Of a stretch of DNA of 64,000 nt, positions 11,501-26,500 are shown one piece after another (positions within the stretch are counted from its first letter, which is position 1; each line of letters opens with the position of its first letter). The DNA is from Distichodus sexfasciatus. Lineage: Eukaryota; Chordata; Actinopteri; Characiformes; Distichodontidae. The DNA is taken from assembly GCA_032718565.1 (NCBI GenBank), contig JAVGVS010000024.1, positions 2,660,063 through 2,724,062 on the forward strand, given 5' to 3'. A program made the translations under genes and the position numbers. A model generated the notes under the pieces. It saw only the letters and a program-made list of their open reading frames with translations, was not told where the DNA came from and did no database searches.

Positions 11501-14500
11501 CAATTAATTGTTGGGGACCTTGGGAAAATTCTTATCTGCAAAAGGGGGACTTGCTGGGAAGTGCTGTGATTGACTGAGCAGATCATTTCCTTTTTGAAAA
11601 ATTTGCCTCAATTTTACACTTTTTACTGACTGTTAACTCCACAGGTGACGAACAGGTCTTTGAAGGCTTAATTCTTACAATAGACTCACATAGCAAATTT
11701 AGTGGCCGGCATCTTTGTGGAGGTGTGGACCGAGAAAATGTGGTTTCCATTACCGCCAACACTGTGCCTCTTAATCCCAAATTGCTCCAAGAAGAAGTCT
11801 GTAATTTAGGAAATTAAGGCTCTCCAGTTCAAGACGGGCGTATACAGTGCCATTAAAAAAATCAAGGTGAAGTGAAGGCTCACGTTGCAGGAAAAAGTTG
11901 TGACTAGAACAGATGGCACAGTTGTGGGCCTTCAGATTCTGAGATTGCACATTTTTTGTGCCAGAGCTCAACGGATTCGGCTTCTGACCTCTACAGCCAC
12001 GGCACTCTCCCTTTCTGCTTAATATTGAATTATTATGTATCATTGCTGCGCCAGTGACGTGTGTAATTGTAGCTAAGCTGGTCATTAGAGTTTCTCCTAA
12101 CCACTTTACAACTTAGTTTCCACAAAAATGGAGACTCAGGGAAAATCTCATCTACGTGACAAACAGTTCCCCTGAAAGCAGCTCAGGGTCAAGGGTCTTG
12201 CTCAGAGACCCAATGCTGGAAATGCCAGGGGTCGGATTCGAACCCACAACCTGTTGGTGCGAAGGCGAGTGTCCTACCACTAGGCCACCAACACCAAATA
12301 TGTGTTAAAAATTTGGTCTGAGCATCAAAAGCAACCCCCATTGGAACGTCGGGATTCTGTGATTTGGAGGGATGTCCTAATACAGCGCTTCCCAACCCCA
12401 GGCCTCGCGGAACGCCACTCTGCACAGATTCGGCTTTTCCTGCACCTCCGCACGCCGATCCAATGTTGCTAATTAGCTAATCGGTAGAATCAGCCGTGCT
12501 GTGGGGCGGGAAACTCGAATCAGCGCGGAGCGGTTTTCCCGCGAGGACTGGGGTTGGGAGACGCTGTCCTAATACTTTTGGAAATATATAGTGCACACCA
12601 GCAACTCACCGATTTCAGCTCTCACCGTGCTGCCGTTCCTCCCTCGTCCTGCAGGTGGTGACGTTCCTCCACACCATGCTCCTGTGCGAGAAGCTCAACT
12701 TCAGCACGGCTTTGGTGGTGTGTCCCCTCAACACCGTGCTCAACTGGCTCAACGAGTTCGAGAAGTGGCAGGAGGGCTTGGAGGACGACGAGAGTTTAGA
12801 GGTAGAGCTTTGCTATTGCATCACGTGCAGACCTTCCCGTTCTTTCTCATTTCCTGCACAGTGGCTTCACCCTGAACGTGTAGATGAAGTGGACGGTGTT
12901 TGATCAGAACTGAGCCGAGCAGCACACGGCCCTGGCCTCCAGGGGGCGACCGTGATCGTCGTAAATAATTTATTGTTTACATAGTGAACTTTTGCGGTAA
13001 ATTGCCAGAACGTTTACAGGTAACAGGTGTAGAACGGGCGGCGTCGCTTTAAGAAACTGCTCTTCTGGCTTCCTCTGTACTCATAACGGCCCGGTGTGCT
13101 GTCAGGTGATGGAGCTGGCCACGGTGAAGAGGCCTCAGGAGCGAGCCTACGCGCTGCAGCGCTGGCAGGAGGACGGCGGCGTCATGATCATCGGCTACGA
13201 AATGTACCGCAACCTCACCCAGGGACGCAACATCAAGAGCAAGAAGCTGAAGGAGGTCTTTCAGAAGACGCTCGTCGACCCAGGTGCCGTTCTTCCCAAA
13301 GCTGGTCTGGTCTGGTCTGATAACATTTTAGTCGTCTTTGTCCTTCACAGTTTTAGGCCCCGTACACACGTAGCCATGCATTTATAAAAACTAATATTTT
13401 TTAATGCCCTTGCGGCTGCCGTCCACACGCAAACGGAGGTTACAGTCTCTGAAATCAACTATTTTTAAATAACTCCGGCCTAGGTGGAGGTTACTGAAAA
13501 CTCCGTCCTTAGGCCTCGTTCACACGGACGTCTGAACCAGGCGTTTTTCTGGGGTTCGTGGCGCAAGGCGAGCGCCGACCGAACGGCGACCGTTTTTCTG
13601 CTCACTGGAGCAAATCAAAGCGTCCACACGGGCGTTCAGCACCGGCGTTCGGCCGGCCGCGCGTTGCACGCAACGTTTTCTTGGCGTCAAAATCCCGACG
13701 AACGCGAGGAAAGCGACGCTATTGCGAACGCCAGTGAAATGCCAATCAGACGCAGCTGTTCATAGCATCTTATGCCTGCGAGGTGTGTTTACGTTGAAGA
13801 CTGAAGAGCGATACCGTCAGAGCGGTGATTCTCGTCTCCCTTATTCTAGCTGTTTGTGCTTGTTTGCACCTGCTAACGTTTAACAGTAACTCCACGTCCC
13901 TATCTGTCCAGACCAAGCACACTCTAGTCACCGCTGTTTATGAAGCAACCGGATGTAAAAGTCCGGATGCAATTCGTTGTTTTTTTTTCCAGGATTCTGA
14001 CATGGTTCTACGCAGCTCTCGATGGCGTATTTATCCGGATTTGTGTGTACAGCGATATTTTTGAAAATGTGTATGAGTTTATATTCAAAAACAGAGAAAT
14101 AAAAATATCCCTTTTTATAAATACCCAGCTACACGTGTACGGGGCCTTAGTCGACCTGAAGTTGTTGCATTTTAGTCCACATTTTGGTCGTCATATTTAG
14201 ATTGACGAAGACATTGCCACGTTTTTTTGCGCGCTAGTTGCACGAGATAAACGGACAGACAAACTCAGTGCACTTTGAATGTCTGACGGGTTACCATTTT
14301 AGGTCCGTTTAACCCTTTAAACCCTGAGACTGTTTTACAGATTTTCGCTCTGATAATGTAGATATAAAATAGATATTAATATAATAAGATACCCAAAATA
14401 AAATGTGTACATCTCAGCAGCCACAATGTCTATTTTTATGCTTTTGGTATCAGGTAAAGGTAACACTTGTGAGATTACTGTGGAATCAGCATACATGTTA

Positions 14501-17500
14501 CTGGGTCAGAATAAAAGATGCAACACGGCAGAACATGACAAAAAAAATAAATTGTGTTCGCCAAAATAAAATACATATCTGCGTAATCTGCGGAGTCTGG
14601 GCTTTCATATGATATACGGTATGCATGGTTAGTCGTAGCAGTATAGATTCTACAGCCGTATTTCTTCCCTGTAGACCTGCGCAGTGTTTTTGTTTTGTTT
14701 ATTCATGCCTTCTCGTTCTGCCCCCGGCACCGGGGACGATCGGGCTCAAAGAGTTAAGTTAGGACTAGACGTTTCTCAGCTTTATTTACAATGTTTTCAC
14801 ACGCAACGTTGCAGGTCCGGACTTTGTCATTTGCGACGAGGGCCACATCCTGAAGAACGAGTCCTCGGCCGTGTCCAAAGCCATGAACTCCATCAAGACC
14901 CGGCGACGAGTGGTGCTGACAGGAACGCCTCTTCAGAACAACCTGACGGAGTGTGAGTGTCCCTTCCGCTTTTTTTTAAGTAGCTGTACTCTGTAAGACG
15001 CCACGGTCGGCCCTCGAATGTCTGGCCCGGGTCCCGCAGAACAGAACAGAACAGAACCCGCGACTTACAGCTGGGGATCGTGACAAACACGGCCGAGGTC
15101 CCCGCCAACGTTTCGCAGCCCCCTCTTTTTACACAGCTGCTTGTTGCGAGGAGCGTTTCGTCAAGCCGGCGCCCTCGCCCGCGTGCCTCCGCGCCCTAAA
15201 CCCGCTCCAGAATCTTACGGCATCGTTTACGGGTTTGTTGCTACTTGAAAAAGCGGCGCTGGCATCGAAGGTCCCGAACCTGCAGTATTCGTAATGCATT
15301 CCTGAAGGGGCCGGAGCACGAGACAATTAGAAGGTTTGTTTTACCAGCCTGATTAATATCAAATTAGATCATCCCCTCAGCACTGCCAGCACCTTTGATC
15401 TGAAAGTAGGACAGGCCCGAGCGCGAAATCCCTCACCCTCTAAAGCGGCACGTTGTAAATGAAATGATTATTGGTGGAGTTTTTACTGCTTTTTGTCTCT
15501 CGAAAACTTGGATTAGTTTTAAATCAGGCTACGTCCACCACAACCCTAGAGCCAGAAGGAGGAGGCAGAGCAACTACATCTACACTACATAACTACATCT
15601 ACACTACATCTACACTACATCTACGCTACATCTACGCTACATAACTACATCTACACTACATCTACACTGCATAACTACATCTACACTACATCTACGCTAC
15701 ATCTACGCTACATAACTACATCTACACTACATCTACACTGCATAACTACATCTACACTACATCTACACTACATCTACACTACATCTACACTACATAACTA
15801 CATCTACACTGCATCTACACTACATAACTACATCTACACTACATAACTACATCTACACTACATCTACACTACATCTACGCTACATAACTACATCTACACT
15901 ACATCTACGCTACATAACTACATCTACACTGCATCTACACTACATAACTACATCTACACTGCATCTACACTACATAACTACATCTACACTACATAACTAC
16001 ATCTACACTGCATCTACACTGCATCTACACTACATAACTACATCTACACTGCATCTACACTACATCTACACTACATAACTACATCTACATCTACACTACA
16101 TAACTACATCTACACTGCATCTACGCTACATAACTACATCTACACTACATAACTACATCTACACTACATCTACGCTACATAACTACATCTACACTACATA
16201 ACTACATCTACACTGCATCTACACTACATCTACACTACATAACTGCATCTACACTACATAACTACATATACATTACACTACATGTACACTACATATACAT
16301 TACATGTACACTACATATACCTTACACATGTATACTACATATACACTACATATACACTACACTACATCTACATTACATATACACTACACTACTTGTACAC
16401 TACATAACTACATGTACACTACACTACATAACTACATATACACTACACTACATGTACACTACATATACATTACATGTACACTACATATACACTACACTAC
16501 ATGTACACTACATATACGTTACACTACATATACGCTACATATACACTACACTACATGTACACTACATATACACTACACTACATGTACACTACATATACAC
16601 TACACTACATATACACTACATGTACACTACATGTACACTACGCTACATGTACACTACATATACGCTACATGTACACTACGTAACTACATATACGCTACGC
16701 TACATGTACACTACATATACACTACATGTACACTACACTACATATACACTACATGTACACTACACTACATAACTACATATACACTACATGTACACTACAC
16801 TACATAACTACATATACACTACATGTACACTACACTACATAACTACATATACACTACATGTACACTACACTACATATACGCTACATGTACACTACACTAC
16901 ATAACTACATATACACTACATGTACACTACACTACATAACTACATATACACTACATGTACACTACACTACATAACTACATATACACTACATGTACACTAC
17001 ACTACATAACTACATATACACTACATGTACACTACACTACATAACTACATATACACTACATGTACACTACACTACATAACTACATATACACTACATGTAC
17101 ACTACACTACATAACTACATATACACTACATGTACACTACACTACATAACTACATATACACTACATGTACACTACACTACATAACTACATATACACTACA
17201 TGTACACTACACTACATAACTACATATACACTACATGTACACTACACTACATAACTACATATACACTACATGTACACTACACTACATAACTACATATACA
17301 CTACATGTACACTACACTACATAACTACATATACACTACATGTACACTACACTACATAACTACATATACACTACATGTACACTACACTACATAACTACAT
17401 ATACACTACATGTACACTACACTACATAACTACATATACACTACATGTACACTACACTACATAACTACATATACACTACATGTACACTACACTACATAAC

Positions 17501-20500
17501 TACATATACACTACATGTACACTACACTACATAACTACATATACACTACATGTACACTACACTACATATACGCTACATGTACACTACACTACATAACTAC
17601 ATATACACTACATGTACACTACACTACATAACTACATATACACTACATGTACACTACACTACATAACTACATATACACTACATGTACACTACACTACATA
17701 TACGCTACATGTACACTACACTACATAACTACATATACACTACATGTACACTACACTACATAACTACATATACACTACATGTACACTACACTACATAACT
17801 ACATATACACTACATGTACACTACACTACATAACTACATATACACTACATGTACACTACACTACATAACTACATATACACTACATGTACACTACACTACA
17901 TAACTACATATACACTACATGTACACTACACTACATAACTACATATACACTACATGTACACTACACTACATAACTACATATACACTACATGTACACTACA
18001 CTACATAACTACATATACACTACATGTACACTACACTACATAACTACATATACACTACATGTACACTACACTACATAACTACATATACACTACATGTACA
18101 CTACACTACATAACTACATATACACTACATGTACACTACACTACATAACTACATATACACTACATGTACACTACACTACATAACTACATATACACTACAT
18201 GTACACTACACTACATAACTACATATACACTACATGTACACTACACTACATAACTACATATACACTACATGTACACTACACTACATAACTACATATACAC
18301 TACATGTACACTACACTACATAACTACATATACACTACATGTACACTACACTACATATACGCTACATGTACACTACACTACATAACTACATATACACTAC
18401 ATGTACACAGATCAGCCATAACATTATGACCACTGACAGGTGAAGGGAATAACATTGGTTACCAGGTTACAATGGCATCTGAAAGTTAGTGTTTTACATT
18501 GGGCTGCAAATAGGCGTTTGTCGTTATGGCAACCTTAAGCAAAAACATCACAGTGTTAAACACCGAACACAGACTGTTTTTAAACAACATATGGGATTAG
18601 TAAAAGTGTGTGATAAAATAAAATGTAAAAATACAAGAAATGATAAATACAGTCCCCCACCTGATCCCTTGACTCGAGTCCTGCGGTCTCATTGGTCAGC
18701 AACTAGATGCGTCATCAGAGTAGTTGGCAAGCTTATTTAGTCACCGAGCCGATAGATGGATCGGATATCGGTCCAAAAACGACTCAAATAGCTGGCGTAC
18801 GCACGCACGCTCAATCTGTTCAACATTAGTGCTGATTCCTACACACAGAAATGACAATGAGCAAAACAAACTCACTACAACCCCAAAAACTAATTATACG
18901 CAATTACGCCGTTTAATTTCCTTAACATCTCCAGCTCTCACGCGCTATCTGTGTTCCTTGCTGTGTTTGTTAGCGCGTGCGTCTCTCCCAGGGAAGTCCA
19001 ACATTCACACACGTTCCAGTTCCTTCAAATCTTCCCCTTTATTACAGACAAAACCTGTATTTTAGCAGATAAATAACCAGCGTTCGACTCACAGTACAGC
19101 CTTTTACTCAATGTTTTCATTGTTTATTCACGAGCCCTGAGTTCATGGCGTTGTATGGAACGCCATCATGCCAAACGACTCTCATGTGGAACGCCATCAT
19201 GTCAAAAATGAGTCCAAAAGAAGGTGTAGACCAAAATGAATCAATTAGTCGGAAAAACATTTTTCCCATTCTATTGTTTTATATTTAAAAAATAAATATA
19301 AAAAGATACATTGTCATCAAACTGTTTTATTCTGTATCCAGATGGATTGTAAAGGGTTAAAGAAGTGTTTCCACCTGCACTAATCGTATTGTTCTTCATA
19401 GTACTACGCTGTAGAATGTCTCTACATAATAAGAACTCTGCAAACCAATAAAACAGACACTGTGCTCATGTCGTAAACACAACAACATGAGGCATGTATG
19501 GCTAACTGCTACACAAACACTATGCTAAGCTTAAAAACAAAGGTATAGACCAGGGGTCGGCAACCTTTAACACTCAAAGAGCCATTTGGACCCGGTTTCC
19601 ACAAAAGAGAAAACGCCGGGAGCCGCAAATCCTTTTTGACATCTAAAATGAAGATAACGCTGCATATGTGACCTGATCTGGCAAAATGAGTATCCTTGAA
19701 TGAATGAGGTATGAGGTATTGAGAAGATGAGAAAATAGGCTTTAAAATGATATCTTGGTCAAAGCTATATCTTAAACGGTTGTCAAGTTACGATCGTTTG
19801 AATTATGGTATCGCAGCACCATTTTCCAACTGAAAAACCGAGAAAATCGCATTTAACGTTTTTCGTCATGTTTTTTGTTTATCTTTAACAATCCATAGCA
19901 TCCAAAGAGATGCACCCAGTATTCAACAACAAAACTTGACTACAGGCATTTAGATACTTAGGAAAATATATTAAATCAGACTGAAGCTTCAATTATTTCA
20001 AAATATTTATTAAATACTTATCAAATAAAGCAAAAACAGCATTTATTTTGGACATTCTTTTGTAAGATTTGAGAGCTGCAACTCAACTTAAATAGCCATT
20101 TAAGTACATTTTCACAATTATTTCCATGATGAAACTATATTTTTGATGTTTTTCAACATAATCGGCCCGTATCTAAATAAATAGAACGCCGACTTCCCAC
20201 TCATTACAGCAGATCGGGTCACATATACATATATAGTTTTTTACTTTTATGCTATGTATTAAAAAAAACTAGGCTAGTGTGTTGCTTGTGAAATTTTATT
20301 TATGCAAAGAAAACATTTTGAACATTTAGAACTCTGTAAAAAAACACGCTGAGTTGAAGGTCTCTTTCAAATGAAATAAAAAGCCGAACTTAAAGTATCC
20401 ATGCAGCAAACTAAAACTGCCACATGCCGTAATCCTTTCATCGCCTGTAGGCTACCGGAGCGTCCACCTGAAATTAAAAATAAATTGAAAAAGAAAACCA

Positions 20501-23500
20501 CTGAACAGTGTAAAATACATATTTGCAAAATATCTGATTAAAATATTTATTACCTGGGGTCGAAAAGCTTGATAAATACACGGCGGTTTGGCGGCATATA
20601 CCGGCTTTTGTGACGCGTATTTTGAGCGACAAAAAATTCAACACATTGTATTTTAATGTTACAAGATCACAATAATCTTCAAATTTCAAACTACAATTTA
20701 AAAAAACCAACAACAACAATTAAAAATAAAATACACTCAAATTGAATACTCATTATTTATTTTCCAAAGCCACAGGGAGCCGCAATTTATGGATGAAAGA
20801 GTCACGGGTTGCCGACCCCTGGTATAGACAAACGTTCGAAATTCTCTTAGGACTGTAAAGGTAAAAAAACCTGGTATCAGGTCAGTACTCGGGTTCGACC
20901 GATACCCCAAAGCTCGGTATTGGTATCAGAACGGAAAAAGTTGGATCGGTGCATCATTACTGTTGGTCAACATCTATATGATGCCTTTGATGTTTCTGCA
21001 AACTCAAAGAGTATCTCTCCAGACGTTTGTATGTTCAAGCATCTTTTCATTTTCCCCCTTCCATCAGACCACTGCATGGTGAACTTCATCAAGGAGAACT
21101 TGCTGGGCTCGTTGAAGGAGTTCAGGAACCGCTTCATGAACCCCATCCAGAACGGCCAGTGCGCCGACTCCACGCTCGTCGACGTTCGCGTCATGAAGAA
21201 ACGCGCCCACATCCTCTACGAGATGCTGGCGGGATGTGTCCAAGTAAGCCGTCCCACGTTTTTCCACTCGTGTGTGTGTGTGTGTGTGTGTGGTTCCCAA
21301 TCTGCGGTCGAGTTCCAAAATGATTTAAAATAAACACATAAAATAAATCATGCAAATCTGACGATCGGCGAGGCCCTGATCTGTTGACCCTACTGACACT
21401 GCGGCGTCTGGATTTTTTCCGCCTGTTTTTCAGTAGTGTTGCCGTTTTGTTTTCGCCATTTCGTTGGCAGAGGCCAAGTTCCACATTTGTTTCGGATTGG
21501 TTTGATTACGCCAGCGCTGTTTTGCTGCGAGACCTTCTGCTTTTTTTTTTCTTTTCTTTTTTTTCAATGTTTACTCCTCAAATGTTCTACATTCCCTTCG
21601 CAGAGAAGAGACTACACGGCCCTGACGAAGTTCCTGCCCCCTAAACACGAGTACGTGTTGTCGGTGCGGATGACGCCCGTCCAGTGCAAACTCTACAGAT
21701 ACTACCTGGAGCACTTTACAGGTGAAGAGCTACTTTTTTCCCCCTGATATTCACACACAGAGTGTCCATACATTTGGTCTTTTCTTAAATGATGCAGTGA
21801 CCCTGATGTTGCGAGCCGGCAAATGGACAGTGTAATTGTCTTAAGTATGAATTTGACCTAACTAGTGGTGGCGACCCTAGTGGGCGTTCTGATCCGTGAC
21901 CAACACCCTGTATTAGTGACCATGAGAGGTGGGAATCCCGGGAGAGCATCAGAGCCACTGTTAGGGCCCCTCCGAGCAAGACCCCTCAGCCCCAAGTTGC
22001 TCTGAGGAGCCTGTTCCTGTGATGAGGAAGCGGAAGTCACTCTGGATAAGAGTGTCCGATTAATGCAGCTTGCTGGTGCTCATCGAGAGATTAGAGAGAC
22101 TTTTGGAAAACCAGATTCCGTCGTAACCTTGTAAACCCAGCTGCAGCATTGCACGTCCAAATTCATAAGCGATCGACAACGCTTTTAAAGCGCGGCTCGG
22201 CACAATCCAGCCTGGCTTTCAGCAGAGCCTCGGCATCTTGTTACGGCAGCTTTGGTTAGGAGCTTTTCAACAGGCATTGATACTTAGAGCTCGGCGCTTA
22301 AATTAGGATTTTGAAGACGACAGCCTGACGTGTTCCGCCGCCGAAGAGAACTATTCCTGCTATTCACCGTTTTTGCCCCGCGTTCCCCGGCATACTGTCG
22401 AATTAAGTGGTTTAGTCATGTTATGGCTTAGACGGCGCGAGCTCTAAAGCAGATCCGCAGCTGGGAGGCTGAGTGGCAGCTGGCGCGGAGCCGCCTCTCT
22501 ATCCCCAGCAAATTCCCACGTCCTTTTTCTAATGAAGAGCTTTGGGAGAATTTTCCAGCCGGAGGCTCATTAGGCCGAGCTGAACAGTGAGCCTGCTGCT
22601 ACGCTACCGCACCGCCGCTGCCGCAGCAGCCGCCGACCCGCAGGTCGCTGTCTGCGCTCCGGAGACCACCAGCATTACCCCGTGTTTTATTTTTCTTTCC
22701 AACGATACGCATTGTTGCTCAACTCTTTAACACGGTACAAAAATATTGATGCCATTATACATTTTGATGCAGTTATTTTATTAGCCGAGTAGATGAACGT
22801 TATGATGTTGGGCGAAATAAAAAATACTAAATCGGAATTTCCAGTATTTTCATGATAATGACCGTACCAACGGTTCTCTAAGTCCACGGCTTGTCGTCTT
22901 TGGAAGGAGGTGGAATAAAAGTGGGATTATTTTCTCATTGTGAACACAGCACAGAGCACCACATCAAAATGTGACTTCTGCATTTGATCCGATCCGTGAA
23001 AGAGCAGTGGGCAGCAGTGCTTGGGGACGGTACCTTACTCATAAGTACCTCAGTGGTACCTTTATCTCGACCTTCGGATCACAGGGCAAACTCCCCAACT
23101 GTTGTTTTACTGCTTTACTGTTAAATAATGTATCGTCGAGTTGTGGCATCTGTGGCGTTTCATATGAACATGCGCAAACGTGAAAATTTGCTTGCGAAAG
23201 TTCCAATTAATTTACAGAAAATGTACTATATTGTGATACATATGTCGTCATTGGGTTATGAAATGACATAGTGGCACATGAGATGTTGGTCATATCGCAC
23301 AGCCCTAGTGCCAGCTGGGGCCCTTCTTTGCGGAGTGTGTGTTTTGTCTGGAACGCTTTTCCTTCCACGGTCCAAAAGCACGCGCTGTAGATCGATTACT
23401 TACTCTAAACTGACCCCGGAGTTGGTCCCCGCCTTGCATCCGCGGTCTCAGGATGGGCCCCAGTCTCTGCAAACACCGCAACTCCCGGGCAGCGTAACGG

Positions 23501-26500
23501 TTAGGGCGTTCGCCCTGTAATCGGAAGGTCGCAGGCCAAATCCCAGAAGCGGTAAATGTACCATTGAGGTACTCGTCAGCAAGGTACGGTCCCCAAGCAC
23601 TGCTCCCCAGGTGCTGCCCATGTCGGCTGCCCACTGCTCCTTCAAACGCAGAGGTCACATTTTGTTCACAATGACACTCACTCACTTTCACTGGCATAGC
23701 AGTTCAGATAATGAATGAATGAATGACGGTGCTAAATGTTGGATTAATACATGATCAGATTCATTCGTAAGAGTAACGTGACATAAAGCAACTTCCGGCT
23801 CCTGGTGAACAAGAGGTTAACAAACCCGTAATCCCCCAAGAGACTGCCTTTGAGCGTTCTGAAGCCACTTTTTAAAAACACTTCAACATACTTTATCGCC
23901 AGTCCTCGAGTATATTTTTCTTTTCAGTCGTGAGGCAGAAACGAAAGCCTAACTTGAAATATCTTCACGTCAGTATGGATTAAGCATGTGTCGGTTTGAA
24001 ACTTTTACGGCGCAGTCGTGTTTGCCAAGAGTATCTGTCTTCGGGGTATTATCTCAGCATTTGTTTGAACATCCTAAAAATCTTCTGGTTGAGAGCAGCC
24101 CTATCTATGGATGCTTGTTATTTGCTCGGGTATGTGTGTGTGTGCGTGACTTAAAACTTTAAAGAAAATTTGCATGATGGCATCTGCCTAATTAGAGCAA
24201 ACTTCAGGAGTTTATTGATTAACTCAAAACACGGGACGTTTAGATTTCTGTAACTTCCATGACCGTGTTCTGATGAGGTTTATGCAAAATTGAAGGCGTG
24301 AACAATCTATAGAGCCGATTGTCTTGGTATCTAGATATTACAGAGTTTGCGTAATGCAGCGATTATTTATCAAGCAGTCAAATTTTGTTTCTGAGAACGC
24401 CTCTAGTAACATTTTAAATTCTTAAGCAGCAAGAATTATAAGATAAATACCTGTCATTTCATGTAATGACCCAATAGGGCTGTGCGATACGACTAAAATC
24501 TCATTCCGATAACAATATATATCACAATATATCACCTTTTCTTTGAATTCAGTGGAACTTTCACGAACAACTCAACTCTGCCTGCACATGCGCTCGAATG
24601 GTTACACGTGCTCTCATATGGAACTCCAAAGGTGCCACAATCCACCTGCTTTTTACCTCATTTTTTAGTTAAAAACAGTTTTTTGCGGTGCTCTAATATA
24701 CAGCTGCTTTTATACAGTTAAACACCACATTCTGTGACGCGGTAGCGACTTGAGGGTCGAGCACTGCTTTTAATGCCGTAACATGGCTGTTGAGAGTTGA
24801 GCGAGATTATCTGTGCCTACGTGCTGTGGTCACTACTGCAAACCTTCATCCAAACCATGAAAAAATGATTGCCGTAACAGGGTATTTTGCGACACCACGA
24901 AATAAACAATAATATCAAACGATAGAGATTTTGATTCCGTCATTCGATAGATTTTGTCATATTGCACAGACCTGTGATCCTGTTAACCTGGCTGGGCACG
25001 ATTTCCATCATTGCGTCCAACTGTGATTTCAAAAAAGCAGAAACTTTTATTCGCATTTTTAAATTACAATTTTTCACTCAACAACTTTCCAGTGCTTGAC
25101 AAGTCTGCAGTTTATGAAATAACTATAAAAGTAGTTATAACTCATGCTTGATATTATATGCCAAAAATAGTGTGTTATAATCCTCTTAACCCTCGTTATC
25201 AGTTGTCCACTGATGTCTTATAGCAAGGTAAAACTACAGCAGTACATATTGGTCCCGTAATTTCACACGCAAAGTTGTTTAACTGTGTTCAACATGTGAC
25301 GCATCATCGAAGGTTCTCTGCGTAAGAGACAAACGATGTGAACACAGCAACTTCGGAGGTAATAAGAGCTTAAAGGTGGATTATGTTTTTCCGAATACAG
25401 GAGCTACAGCCGCGCTCGTTTCCGCCAAAGCGCCTTTGAGATGCGTAATTCGCCGCTGGTGCCAAGCTAGCGGGATTGTATATTCCCTTTCACGCACTTG
25501 TTTACTAATGTTTACACACTCCGGCTGCAAATCTTATTGGAGAAACATGTTGGCTGTCAGCTGAGCCTGTCCATGTACCCTGGTGTGGGTGGAACATAAA
25601 CCAATTATAACCTGCGTTTAAACGCTTACATTTACAAAGGGCTTGGTTAGGGACGGGTGAGTAATTGGAAATGAGTTGAATCTGTCTTTTCTAATCTTGA
25701 CCATGATTGATGTATAGATTATTTTTGAAATTCTGTTCATACTTTTAAAAAAATAGGATCTCATTATTTGTCGTCGTGAACACAGCACACTGTGCACCTC
25801 TACATTTGACCCACCCGTGAAGGAGCAGTGGGCAGGTTTTTTTGGCAGTGCCTGAGGAACAGTGCTTGGGGACGGTACCTTGCTCATGAGTACCTCAGTG
25901 GTACCTTTACCTGTCCAGGGCTTGAACTACCTTGCCACCTTGCGATCATGGGGTCGACTCCCTAACCGTTACGCTGTTAACTAAAATATCGCCCAGCCCT
26001 AGGGTTAAATAAGAAACCTCCAGAGAACTTTTCTTTCTCGTTATCCGTAGTGTCATTCCTCAGTGTTTTGCGGAGTCACGGCTTTACAGAACGTTGCAGT
26101 TCTCTCTTTTTCCAAGCTTTTATTTTTGCCGTTGTTGTTTTGCCCGGCCCGTATAGTGCAGTCGCAGCTTTAGCGTGGCATGAGAGTAGCGAGCACTAAA
26201 CAGGATTCTTTCCGAGCAGGTGTCGGTTCTGCCTCGGAGGGGGGACGAGGCCGCGCCGGGACCAAACTCTTCCAGGATTTCCAGATGCTCAGCAGAATCT
26301 GGACCCATCCTTGGTGTCTCCAGCTGGACTATATCAGCAAAGAAAACAAGGTAAAAAAAAAAAAAAAAGCAAGCCGGGGTTGGAATAAAGACGTGAGCAG
26401 GGAGCTGCAGACATCTCTTCCCCCTCCGACCGCACTAAAACAAACCCGGGGGAAGCGACACACTTTCCCCTCTAGTCATCACTTTCTGCACAAGACGGTT

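Noticed and set aside
12184..12300. Possible tRNA gene on the minus strand
   Set aside because: It has A- and B-box-like words, but it recurs at 43995-44117 with the same flanking 'tcttgctcagggaccc' tail. The cloverleaf is also not convincing. It is a SINE head.
16304..16807. Open frame of 167 codons in the satellite
   Set aside because: It is a Tyr/Thr/His/Leu repeat produced by the ACTACAT-type units, which lack stops in some frames. Not a gene.
16755..18405. CRISPR-like array of regular units
   Set aside because: The units are head-to-tail with no unique spacers, and the DNA is from a vertebrate. It is a satellite.
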